A stretch of 64,000 nt of DNA from Solen grandis (Eukaryota > Mollusca > Bivalvia > Adapedonta > Solenidae): contig CM037789.1 in NCBI GenBank assembly GCA_021229015.1, positions 43,204,377 through 43,268,376 of the forward strand, read 5' to 3'. The notes beneath the pieces are model-generated. The model was not told the origin of the DNA, ran no database searches, and saw nothing but the letters and a program-made list of their open reading frames with translations. Position 1 is the first letter of the stretch, and every line of letters starts with the position of its first letter. A program made the position numbers and the translations under genes. Of this stretch, positions 46,251 to 58,171 are shown in pieces.

Positions 46251-49002
46251 TGGATTGGGTACTTTGTTGTGCAGGATTATATACATTTTGCAACATTCAA
46301 AAAGACCAAGGATCTATGGCTGAACCAAGTTTCGAACTTTGGACCTGAAAATTTATTTTTAAGTATTCGAAGCACTCAGATAAGCTAGAAACTTCAAATT
46401 TGGACAGAACATGTGTCTTATCAATTTCTTACAGCTCTGAAAAGACTGAGTCGTATGACGTAAAATGACGTCATGACGCGTTAACAAACTTTTAATCCAA
46501 ATGTAGGGTTTTTTAGCACTACATGCCTTATCTTTTGACCCATTTGCATACAATTTTCACTGAATGTGCAACATAGCATCTCATTTACTCAGTCACTTCC
46601 GTTTCCGGAAAATCGTAAAGGTCAAGGTCATATGTCAGTTGTTGGTGTTTTTATTCGGCAAGGTGTATCTCAAAAACGAAAAAGATTCTACCTAGAACTG
46701 TGGACAAAATCTGTAGTGATTTGAAAGACCTTTCAGGTGATATTTAGTTTTTGAAGATCGGGGTTGAATTGGTTGAGTTATGACAGAAAGGCGAAAAGTG
46801 TACTTTTAACGAAATAATGTTTGTTCAGTGATAATTATTGAATTTTCATGAACTTTGAGTCAAAAATCATGATTTCTTCAGGATTAACACACTGAAAAGT
46901 GAAGTGATGTATACTGCAAGGAATACTTGTTTGGTCACGTGATTATAACGTCATGCATATTTAAGCAGAAATTATTAAAAAATTCATATAAAATCGGCAA
47001 GTTGATGTTTGAAGTTGAAATTTGCACGAATGCCGTAGCCTACAATGTGCAAAAAGTCCTGAAAATTTCAAGTGATTCCGTCAACAAACATGGCAGATAT
47101 TCATGTTTTTCGGAAAGGGCTTGTATATGAAAATCTAGCAATTTGAAGGAAGAGAAGAAGGCGGTTATTGGGTGGGTACCCTCTATCCGGACGTTCCTAC
47201 GCAGGAAAGAGTGGCCCGTGTTGAAAGGTGAATTGCGATGCGTATTTGAGAGAATGAGGTGCATTTTAGAATGCAATGGTGTACACCAGGACCGATAAGC
47301 ATATTGCCTTTGTTATAAAGCAGAAAGTCCTATTGGGTTTGTTATGTTTATTAGGACTTTCTGCCTAAAGCAGAAAGTCCTATTGGGTTTGTTATGTTTA
47401 TTATTAGGACTTTCTGCCTAAAGCAGAAAGTCCTATTGGGTTTGTACTGTTTATTCTTCTTCTTATTAGGACTTTCTGCCCTTTCGGCAGAAAGTCATAT
47501 TGGGTTTGTACTGTTTTTTTATTATTCTTATTATTCTTTTTTTCTTCCTCTTATATTTGTGTTAATTTTGAGGTGTTGCCATTGACTCAGAACAATGAAA
47601 ATTTTATGGCATATATTTCTAACCATGAGGTATTAGATACAATGAATTTCATATTCATATGACGTCATTTAACGCCAGATTCGACGTCAGGTGAAAAAGT
47701 TTGTACGCGGTCTACAGCCATTATTTCTGGACCGATTTTCATCAAAATTTCACAGAATGTGTATGTTAGGCTCTAGTTGTGCCTTTCGGTGTCCTTATTT
47801 CCAATTTCGAAAGGCAAAGGTTTTATGGCGAATCCAAGATTCGAACTAATGACGTCAAATTTCAAATGAAATATAAAATCGCTTCCAGATGAGCTAGAAA
47901 GTGATATTTGGACTGAATATTAGTCTCTAGATCTTCTATACAATCTAAAAAGATGAACGCCACATGACGTCACATGACGTCATAATGCTATTAAAACTTT
48001 CGTATTAAAACTTAACGGTTTTTAAGCCCTGTAGGCTTTATTTTTTGTATGATTTGCTTGAAATTTTGTCTGAAGATGCAATATTAGATTCTATGGAGCC
48101 ATGTCACTTCCGTTTCCGGAAAATCCCAAAGGTCAAGGTCATATATCAATTATCGGGTTTTTCTTCGGCCTTAAATATCTCAAAAACGGTAATTATTCTA
48201 TCGAGACACTATGCGTATAATTTATAGTGCTTAGAAAGACCTTTCAGATGGTATTTAGTTTTTGATGATCGGGTTTGAATCGGTTGAGTTATGGCGAAAA
48301 AATGAACATTTGGTAACCCCCAGTGTGTTTAACAGTTTATTACCTCGAAAATCTTTGATTTTTTAAAATATGATGATGAATATTATTTGTAGAACAATGT
48401 TTGACCGTTCTTTTGATGCTTAAAGTTTAATGATTGGCCAAAGAATAATGGAGTTATGGGGAAAAAACGAAATTCGTGCATATAGCTTTGGTGATTTTTT
48501 CATTCTTCAGGAGGTTTAAAAGCTTATATCTCAAAAGGTATTAAAATATTCCTAAACATAAAGCGTGTGAAATGTAGAGAATTTTTAGACGATTATTTTG
48601 GTACCCTAAGTTTTGAAATTGATCAAAGTATAAGGAAGTTACATCAAAAATAAGAATTTAAACAAAGTAGAATTTCAGCGATTCTGCCGTGTTGTCAAGT
48701 TCTACGGCTAATATCTCAAAGGTCATTAGAAATAAGTCCACACTTAAGCAAATGAGATGTAGAAAATTTTAAGACAATTATTTTGGTACCTAGAGTTTTA
48801 AAATTGATTAAAGTATAAGGAAGTTACATCAAAAATACGAATATAAACCCAAGTGTAAGAATTTTCGAGAAATATCCTACTTTCGCTTTCACGTTAATTG
48901 AAGCATTTTCGGAAAATATGTAAATGTACAGCTATGTATTAGTCATATAAATTGCAAACAACTTTTTACTTATATCATATTGATATTACTAGCTAAACAA
49001 GC

Positions 49003-49308
49003 GTACCCTTTCCGGTGGCCGAGTGGTTAGAGCGTCCGCCTCGGGAGCGGAAGGTCGTGGGTTCGATCCCGACCCGAATACCAAAGTCGTAAAAAATGGT
49101 ACTGTTATAGCTCCCTTGCTTGGCGCTCAGCATATAAGGGTATTTGCAGGACTGGTTAGCGCGGTATCAGGATGATGTGACTGGGTGTGGTATCATGCCA
49201 CATGTCTACGGCGTGATACTGCAGTGTGGTAGTCCTATACCCGCATGAAGTAGACATCGTGACTGGCTGAATTACTGTCGGTGGGACGTTAAACCCAACA
49301 AACAAACT
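49003..49308 (+). mobile_element. tRNA-headed SINE, copy B
   Basis: Collinear with 41,171-41,475 including the proline-type CTCGGGA loop. It keeps GTGGGTTCGATCCCGACC. Confidence 0.85.
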
Positions 49309-49531
49309 GATATCATAATATAGCAGTGTTTACTACACCGATCCCTACACACGAGGTGTGCACACTGGCGCATGTTGACGTCTTTTGTAAACATTTATTA
49401 AAGTTGCTTAAATAATCATGTTTATAGATAAACATTTACATAAGAATGAGGAGTTTCGGAAATATTTTTTGCAAAGGACTCCTAAGGAAAGAAAAAGATG
49501 CTAAATTAAATACTAAAATACAAGTATAGTT

Positions 49532-49750
49532 TATTAGGTTTAACGTCCCACCGACAGTATTTAAGTCTTTTGGAGACAATGTCTACTTGAGACAAATGTA
49601 GTGTTGTCACACTGCACAGTATCACGTCGTAGACAGTTGGCATGATACCACACCCAGTCACATTACCCGGACACCGGGCCATCAGTCCTAGAACTACCCT
49701 TATTAAGCTGAGCGCCAACCAAGGGAGCTATACCAGTACCTATGTTTACG
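49532..49750 (-). mobile_element. Inverted headless SINE, copy B
   Basis: Same insertion, orientation and truncation as 41,698-41,922. The minus-strand frame at 49,506-49,718 is this SINE. Confidence 0.82.
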
Positions 49751-50149
49751 AATTTGGTAAATACAAGAATTGAATAATTGATATAACGTTTTTAAAAACT
49801 TACAGATCGTTACGTTCGTTCAGGCTTCTTAACTGTTAAATTCTCTCTTAATAAACACTAACTATAACGAATACAGTCGTCTCCATCGTATGTACAGCAT
49901 TATTGAAATTTAACTCACGAGGCTACACGCGTCGACGAATCTATTCCATGGTAGCATTTACGGTTTTTTTCCCGCGACTGTACACGAAATTAAAAAAAAA
50001 GAAGAGAATTTTGATATGCAGAATTATAGGTTTAAGTTTAATTGCTTATATTTTGAAAACCTATAAAACTAGACCCAAAATATGCTATAATTGAATTGTA
50101 GGGATTTTCAGGACATTTATTTTGGTACCTAGAATGCTAAACTTGGAAT

Positions 50150-50372
50150 CTCTCAGCCCCTCACCGCTGTGGGTTCGAATTCCGGTAGGGACTTCGGATT
50201 TTTCATGTGAGGAAGCCTTCCAGCTGGCTTGCGGTAGGTCGGTGGTTATATCCGCGTATCTCTGTGTACTCGGGGTCTTCCTCCACCTGTAATTAGCTGG
50301 ACGTCTCTATATGATTGAAATACTATCACAGCGACGGTAAACCCCAATACAACAACAACAACAACAACAACA
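50150..50372 (+). mobile_element. Second SINE type, copy B
   Basis: Same as 42,312-42,536, with a longer uninterrupted CAA tail. Confidence 0.8.
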
Positions 50373-50615
50373 ATTAAAATTGGTCAAGTTATAAGAAAGC
50401 GATATCAAAATAAAGATTTATTTATTTTCGACATATGGCTTACTTCACAAAGTTCATGTATGAGAAGTCCATACGAAAAAAAAAAAAAAAAAAGTAAAAG
50501 GTAGGAAATATAATATATATTCTTTCTAACGGTATTAATCTTTACATTTCAAAATGTTGCAGAAAGTCCTATCATTCGTATCAACGAATGAAATCTAGTG
50601 TTTATTATTATTATT

Positions 50616-52933
50616 AGGACTTTCTGCCCTTTCGGCAGAAAGTCCTATTGGGTTTGTTATGTTTATTCTTCTTATTATTCTTTTTTTCTTCCTAACTAAA
50701 CGCTTATTTTTCTATGTTGCAATACTCCTAGGACGATGAAATTTTTATGATTATTAGTCACGTGAGGAAATTTTGATTTCTATGATTTTATATGCTATGA
50801 CGTCATATGACGTCATATTTGAAAAATGCTTCAAAGTTGTACGCGGTCTACAGCCATTGTTTGTGAACCGATTTTCATCAAATTTTCACAGATGTGTATA
50901 TTAAGTTCTAGTTGTGCACCCCGGTGTCCGTTTTTCAAAATTCGAAAAGTCCATGGTTCTATAGCGAATCCAAGATTCGAACCAAGGTCGTAAATTTTTA
51001 AATACTTATAAATCTGTCCTATTTAAGATTGAAAGTTGATATTTAATCAGTATATAGGTCTCTAGAATTTTTAAAAACATTTGTGAAAATAAATGTCATA
51101 TGACGTCACGTGACGTCATTAATTAAATGTATTTCTAATATTAACAAGAAAATTTCTATATGTGAAATTGTCGAAGGGCAATGAAAATTTAATGACACAT
51201 GCTTCAAATGCTGAAATTTTGATTTCTATGATTTTCATATCTCTATGACGTCATATGACGTCACACGTGAAATAAGCTTCAAAAGATTGTACGCGGTCCA
51301 GAGCCATTATTTATGAACCGATTTTCATCAAATTTTCACAGAATGTGTATATTAAGATCTAGTTGTGCATTCCGGTGTCCGTTTCTCAAAACTCGAAATT
51401 GCCAAGGTTCTATAGCGAATCCAAGATTCGAACCAAGGTCGTAAATTTTCAAATGCTTATAAAATCAGTCCTTTTTGAGATAGAAAGTTGATATTTGGTC
51501 AGTATGTAGGTCTCTCGGAGTCTTAAAAATATTTTGAAAATTTGCATCATATGACGTCACGTGACGTCATTATATGAAAATATATTACTAACATTAACAA
51601 GATTATTTCTATATGTTGAAATGGTCGAAGAGCAATGAAAATTTAATGGCATATGTTTCAGACAAAATAATTTCTATTTCAATAATTTTTATAGGCATAT
51701 GACGTCATATGACGTCACATTGCCCTATTCTACAAAAGTGTGTACGCGGTCTACAGCCATTGTTTGTGAACCGATTTTCATCAAATTTTCACAGAAAGTG
51801 TATATTAGATTATAGTTGAGCATCGGTGTCCGTTCTTCCAAATTCAAAATTGCAAAGGTTTTATGGCGGATCCAATATTCGAATATTGACGTCAAATTTT
51901 AAATACGTATAAAATCGTTTCCAGATGAGTTTGAAATCTAATATTTGGAAAGTAAATAAGTCTCCAAAAGTGCTTTACATTCTATGAAGATGAACGTCTT
52001 TGACGTCATATGACGTCATAAGGTCAAAAATTATTTCTGATATATACGCGTAAATTTAATTGTTGTTAACTTCCCAGGACCATGAAATCTTATGGTATAT
52101 ACTTTAGAAATGCTTTAGAATGCAATGTAATTCATATTAATTTGACGTTATATCACATCAGATTTGACGTCAGAACAAAAAGCTTTTACGCGGTGTACAG
52201 CCATTATTTTTGAACCAATTTTCAGCAAATTTCAAAGAATGTATATGTAACGCTCTAGTTGTGTATCCCGGGTCCTGTTTTACAAATTCGAAAAGACGAA
52301 AAGGCAATGGTTCTATGGCGAATCCAAGTTTCGAAACATTGACGTCAAATTTCAAAAACATATAAAATCGCTTCGAGATGATTTAGAAAGTTGATATTTG
52401 GACTGATATTAGTCTTTAAGACTTATTTATATTCTGTGAGGATTAACGTTATTTGACGTCATAAGGTCAAAAAGAATGTTAATATATCTACGCGTTAATT
52501 TCTATATGTTGCAAAGTTGCAAGGAGCATGAAAAAAATTACTTATATTTAAGATACTTAATATTTCATTTCATTGATTTTCTTATGCCTATGATGTCATG
52601 TGACATCAAACTTGACGTTGTCTACAAACTCTTGTATGCGGTCTACAGCCATTATTATAGGATGGAATTCGAATTGTAAGCGTTTTAAATACATTTGATT
52701 TGTAACATAGATTATAAAAATAGTCCAAGTTAAATAAATCGTTATGAAAAAAATGACTTTTAGTTACTTTTGCCATTTCCTCCAAGTTTAAAACCGTTTA
52801 TTTTTCAAAGTTCATTTAAGTTATGGCCATACAAAAGCAAGTTTAAAGGCTGCAATTTCATATCCTCTTACTTTTTTTGTTTTGACAAATGTAGCAGAAA
52901 GTCCTATCATTCGTATCAACGAATGAAATCTAG
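50616..52933 (+). mobile_element. Complete 2.3 kb Helentron/HINE-like element, copy B
   Basis: Same 5' foldback with CTTTC loop, same core order, and 3' CATTCGT-ATCA-ACGAATG hairpin with CTAG at 52,930-52,933. Copy A has a five-base loop here (ATCAA) and the stem is unchanged. Confidence 0.75.
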
Positions 52934-55900
52934 TTATTATTATTATTCTTTTCTTCTTCCTAACTAAACGCTTATTTTTATATGTTGCAATAGTCCTAGG
53001 ACGATGAAATTTTTATGGCTTATTAGTCACGTGAGGAAATTTTGATTTCAATGATTTTCAGCACCCTATGACGTCATATGACGTCACAGCTAAAATAGTG
53101 AAAAATGGTGTTCGCGCTCTACAGCCGTCATTTATGGTCGGATTTTCTTCAAATTTTCACAGATGGTACATCTTGAATCAAAGGTGTGCATATCCTGTCA
53201 GCTAACCGAAATTCCGAAAGACCGAAGTTCTGTGGCTGAAATAAGATTCGAACATAGGACCGAAAATTTCATTTTAGGATAAAAGAGCTTCAGGATGAGA
53301 TAGAAAGTTGAAACTTATACAGTTTACAGTTCTGCAGAATTTCTACAAATATTTTGAGTCATGATGTCATATGACGTCATGTGACGTCATAAGCATACTT
53401 CTTAATTTTCATTTTAGGACAATGATTTCGACATGATGCCAGTTGTTCAGAATAATGAAAATTTCAGAGTTATAAAAGCAAAGTATTCGCTTTTGAACAA
53501 AAGCATCTTCAGCACCCTATGACGTCACATGACGTCACAGCTAAAAATAGTGAAAAATGGTGTTCGCGCTCTACAGCCGTCATTTATGGTCGGATTTTCT
53601 TCAAATTTTCACAGATGGTACATCTTGAATCAAAGGTGTGCATATCTTGTCAGCTAACCGAAATTCCGAAAGACCGAAGTTCTGTGGCTGAAATAAGATT
53701 CGAACATAGGACCGAAAATTTCATTTTAGGATTAAAGAGCTTCAGGATGAGATAGAAAGTTGAAACTTACACAGTTTGCAGTTCTGCAGAATTTCTACAA
53801 ATATTTTGAGTCGTGACGTCATATGATGTCATGTGACGTCATAAGCATACTTCTTCATTTTCATTTTAGGGCAATGATTTCGACATGATGCCAGTTGTTC
53901 AGAATAATGAAAATTTCAGAGTTATGAAAGCAAACGATTTGCTTTTGAACAAAAGCATCTTCAGCACCCTATGACGTCACATGACGTCACAGCTAAAAAT
54001 AGTGAAAAATAGTGTTCGCGCTCTACAGCCGTCATTTCTTAACCAATTGACTTGATTTTTTCACAGAATGTATGGATTGGGACTTTGTTGTGCAGGATTA
54101 TATACATTTTGCAACATTCAAAAAGACCAAGGATCTATGGCTGAACCAAGTTTCGAACTTTGGACCTGAAAATTTATTTAAGTATTACGAAGCACTCAGA
54201 TAAGCTAGAAACTTCAAATTTGGACAGAACATGTGTCTTATCAATTTCTTACAGCTCTGAAAAGACTGACGTCGTATGACGTAAAATGACGTCATGACGC
54301 GTTAACAAACTTTTAATCCAAAATGTAGGGTTTTTTAGCACTACATGCCTTATCTTTTGACCGATTTGCATACAATTTTCACTGAATGTGCAACATAGCA
54401 TCTCATTTACTTCAGTCACTTCCGTTTCCGGAAAATCGTAAAGGTCAAGGTCATATGTCAGTTGTTGGTGTTTTTATTCGGCAAGGTGTATCTCAAAAAC
54501 GAAAAAGATTCTACCTAGACACTGTGGACAAAATCTGTAGTGATTTGAAAGACCTTTCAGGTGATATTTAGTTTTTGAAGATCGGGGTTGAATTGGTTGA
54601 GTTATGACAGAAAGGCGAAAAGTGTACTTTTAACGAAATTGAAACGCTGTAGTTTCATGAACTTTGAGTCAAAAATCATGATTTCTTCAGGATTAACACA
54701 CTGAAAAGTGAAGTGATGTATACTGCAAGGAATACTTGTTTGGTCACGTGATTATAACGTCATGCATATTTAAGCAGAAATTATTAAAAAATTCATATAA
54801 AATCGGCAAGTTGATGTTTGAAGTTGAAATTTGCACGAATGCCGTAGCCTACAATGTGCAAAAAGTCCTGAAAATTTCAAGTGATTCCGTCAACAAACAT
54901 GGCAGATATTCATGTTTTTCGGAAAGGGCTTGTATATGAAAATCTAGCAATTTGAAGGAAGAGAAGAAGGCGGTTATTGGGTTGGTTACCCTCTATCCGG
55001 ACGTTCCTACGCAGGAAAGAGTGCCCGTGTTGAAAGGTGAATTGCGATGCGTATTTGAGAGAATGAGGTGCATTTTAGAATGCAATGGTGTACACCAGGA
55101 CCGATAAGCATATTGCCTTTGTTATAAAGCAGAAAGTCCTATTGGGTTTGTTATGTTTATTAGGACTTTCTGCCTAAAGCAGAAAGTCCTATTGGGTTTG
55201 TTATGTTTATTATTAGGACTTTCTGCCTAAAGCAGAAAGTCCTATTGGGTTTGTACTGTTTATTCTTCTTCTTATTAGGACTTTCTGCCCTTTCGGCAGA
55301 AAGTCATATTGGGTTTGTACTGTTTTTTTATTATTCTTATTATTCTTTTTTTCTTCCTCTTATATTTGTGTTAATTTTGAGGTGTTGCCATTGACTCAGA
55401 ACAATGAAAATTTTATGGCATATATTTCTAAACCATGAGGTATTAGATACAATGAATTTCATATTCATATGACGTCATTTAACGCCAGATTCGACGTCAG
55501 GTGAAAAAGTTTGTACGCGGTCTACAGCCATTATTTCTGGACCGATTTTCATCAAAATTTCACAGAATGTGTATGTTAGGCTCTAGTTGTGCCTTTCGGT
55601 GTCCTTATTTCCAATTTCGAAAAGGCAAAGGTTTTATGGCGAATCCAAGATTCGAACTAATGACGTCAAATTTCAAATGCATATAAAATCGCTTCCAGAT
55701 GAGCTAGAAAGCTGATATTTGGACTGAATATTAGTCTCTAGATCTTCTATACAATCTAAAAAGATGAACGCCACATGACGTCACATGACGTCATAATGCT
55801 ATTAAAACTTTCGTATTAAAACTTAACGGTTTTTAAGCCCTGTAGGCTTTATTTTTTGTATGATTTGCTTGAAATTTTGTCTGAAGATGCAATATTAGAT

Positions 55901-56627
55901 TCTATGGAGCCATGTCACTTCCGTTTCCGGAAAATCCCAAAGGTCAAGGTCATATATCAATTATCGGGTTTTTCTTCGGCCTTAAATATCTCAAAAACGG
56001 TAATTATTCTATCGAGACACTATGCGTATAATTTATAGTGCTTAGAAAGACCTTTCAGATGGTATTTAGTTTTTGATGATCGGGGTTGAATCGGTTGAGT
56101 TATGGCGAAAAAATGAACATTTGGTAACCCCCAGTGTGTTTAACAGTTTATACCTCGAAAATCTTTGATTTTTTAAAATATGATGATGAATATTATTTGT
56201 AGAACAATGTTTGACCGTTCTTTTGATGCTTAAAGTTTAATGATTGGCCAAAGAATAATGGAGTTATGGGGAAAAAACGAAATTCGTGCATATAGCTTTG
56301 GTGATTTTTTCATTCTTCAGGAGGTTTAAAAGCTTATATCTCAAAAGGTATTAAAATATTCCTAAACATAAAGCGTGTGAAATGTAGAGAATTTTTAGAG
56401 GATTATTTTGGTACCTAGAGTTTTAAAATTGATTAAAGTATAAGGAAGTTACATCAAAAATACGAATATAAACCCAAGTGTAAGAATTTTCGAGAAATAT
56501 CCTACTTTCGCTTTCACGTTAATTGAAGCATTTTCGGAAAATATGTAAATGTACAGCTATGTATTAGTCATATAAATTGCAAACAACTTTTTACTTATAT
56601 CATATTGATATTACTAGCTAAACAAGC

Positions 56628-56935
56628 GTACCCTTTCCGGTGGCCGAGTGGTTAGAGCGTCCGCCTCGGGAGCGGAAGGTCGTGGGTTCGATCCCCGACC
56701 CGACATACCAAAGTCGTAAAAAATGGTACTGTTATAGCTCCCTTGCTTGGCGCTCAGCATATAAGGGTATTTGCAGGACTGGTTAGCGCGGTATCAGGAT
56801 GATGTGACTGGGTGTGGTATCATGCCACATGTCTACGGCGTGATACTGCAGTGTGGTAGTCCTATACCCGCATGAAGTAGACATCGTGACTGGCTGAATT
56901 ACTGTCGGTGGGACGTTAAACCCAACAAACAAACT
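56628..56935 (+). mobile_element. tRNA-headed SINE, copy C
   Basis: The best preserved head of the three (GTGGGTTCGATCCCCGACC). Body and tail as in copies A and B. Confidence 0.85.
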
Positions 56936-57159
56936 GATATCATATATAGCAGTGTTTACTACACCGATCCCTACACACGAGGTGTGCACACTGGCGCATG
57001 TTGACGTCTTTTGTAAACATTTATTAAAGTTGCTTAAATAATCATGTTTATAGATAAACATTTACATAAGAATGAGGAGTTTCGGAAATATTTTTTGCAA
57101 AGGGACTCCTAAGGAAAGAAAAAGATGCTAAATTAAATACTAAAATACAAGTATAGTTT

Positions 57160-57377
57160 ATTAGGTTTAACGTCCCACCGACAGTATTTAAGTCTTTTGG
57201 AGACAATGTCTACTTGAGACAAATGTAGTGTTGTCACACTGCACAGTATCACGTCGTAGACAGTTGGCATGATACCACACCCAGTCACATTAGCCGGACA
57301 CCGGGCCATCAGTCCTAGAACTACCCTTATTAAGCTGAGCGCCAACCAAGGGAGCTATACCAGTACCTATGTTTACG
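57160..57377 (-). mobile_element. Inverted headless SINE, copy C
   Basis: Same insertion as 41,698 and 49,532. The minus-strand frame at 57,133-57,345 is this SINE. Confidence 0.82.
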
Positions 57378-57778
57378 AATTTGGTAAATACAAGAATTGA
57401 ATAATTGATATAACGTTTTTAAACAACTTACAGATCGTTACGTTCGTTCAGGCTTCTTAACTGTTAAATTCTCTCTTAATAAACACTAACTATAACGAAT
57501 ACAGTCGTCTCCATCGTATGTACAAGCATTATTGAAATTTAACTCACGAGGCTACACGCGTCGACGAATCTATTCCATGGTAGCATTTACGGTTTTATTC
57601 CCGCGACTGTACACGAAATTAAAAAAAAAGAAGAGAATTTTGATATGCAGAATTAATAGGTTTAAGTTTAATTGCTTATATTTTGAAAACCTATAAAACT
57701 AGACCCAAATATGCTATAATTGAATTGTAGGGATTTTCAGGACATTTATTTTGGTACCTAGAATGCTAAACTTGGAAT

Positions 57779-58001
57779 CTCTCAGCCCCTCACCGCTGTG
57801 GGTTCGAATTCCGGTAGGGACTTCGGATTTTTCATGTGAGGAAGCCTTCCAGCTGGCTTGCGGTAGGTCGGTGGTTATATCCGCGTATCTCTGTGTACTC
57901 GGGGTCTTCCTCCACCTGTAATTAGCTGGACGTCTCTATATGATTGAAATACTATCACAGCGACGGTAAACCCCAATACAACAACAACAACAACAACAAC
58001 A
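57779..58001 (+). mobile_element. Second SINE type, copy C
   Basis: Same as 42,312 and 50,150, ending in a CAA repeat. Confidence 0.8.
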
Positions 58002-58171
58002 ATTAAAATTGGTCAAGTTATAAGAAAGCGATATCAAAATAAAGATTTATTTATTTTCGACATATGGCTTACTTCACAAAGTTCATGTATGAGAAGTCCA
58101 TATGACGAAAATAAAATAGGTTTTTTTTTCAAAATGTTGCAAACCTATCATTCTATCAACGAAGAAATCTA

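Larger units (their letters stand above)
38911..46643 (+). repeat. 7.7 kb tandem composite unit, copy A
   Basis: Landmarks recur in copies B and C: GGATTAACACACTGAAAAG (39,134; 46,881; 54,690), the tRNA-headed SINE (41,171; 49,003; 56,628), and an inverted SINE (41,698; 49,532; 57,160). A second SINE (42,312; 50,150; 57,779) is also shared. A 2.3 kb Helentron-like element (42,779; 50,616) and a type 1 array are shared by A and B. Copy A has only two foldbacks near 39,590-39,690 where B and C have four. Its short frames are repeat-derived. Confidence 0.9.
46644..54466 (+). repeat. 7.8 kb tandem composite unit, copy B
   Basis: Collinear with copy A over its whole length, differing mainly by single-base indels. 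Foldback cluster at 47,318-47,505. Copy A and B length differences (7,733 against 7,823 bp) come largely from that cluster and small indels. Confidence 0.9.
54467..58102 (+). repeat. 7.8 kb tandem composite unit, copy C (left half only)
   Basis: Collinear with copy B until GAGAAGTCCATA (about 58,102), then diverges. It lacks about 190 bp present in B after 56,396, where two internal repeats with GATTATTTTGGTACC have collapsed into one. Confidence 0.9.
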
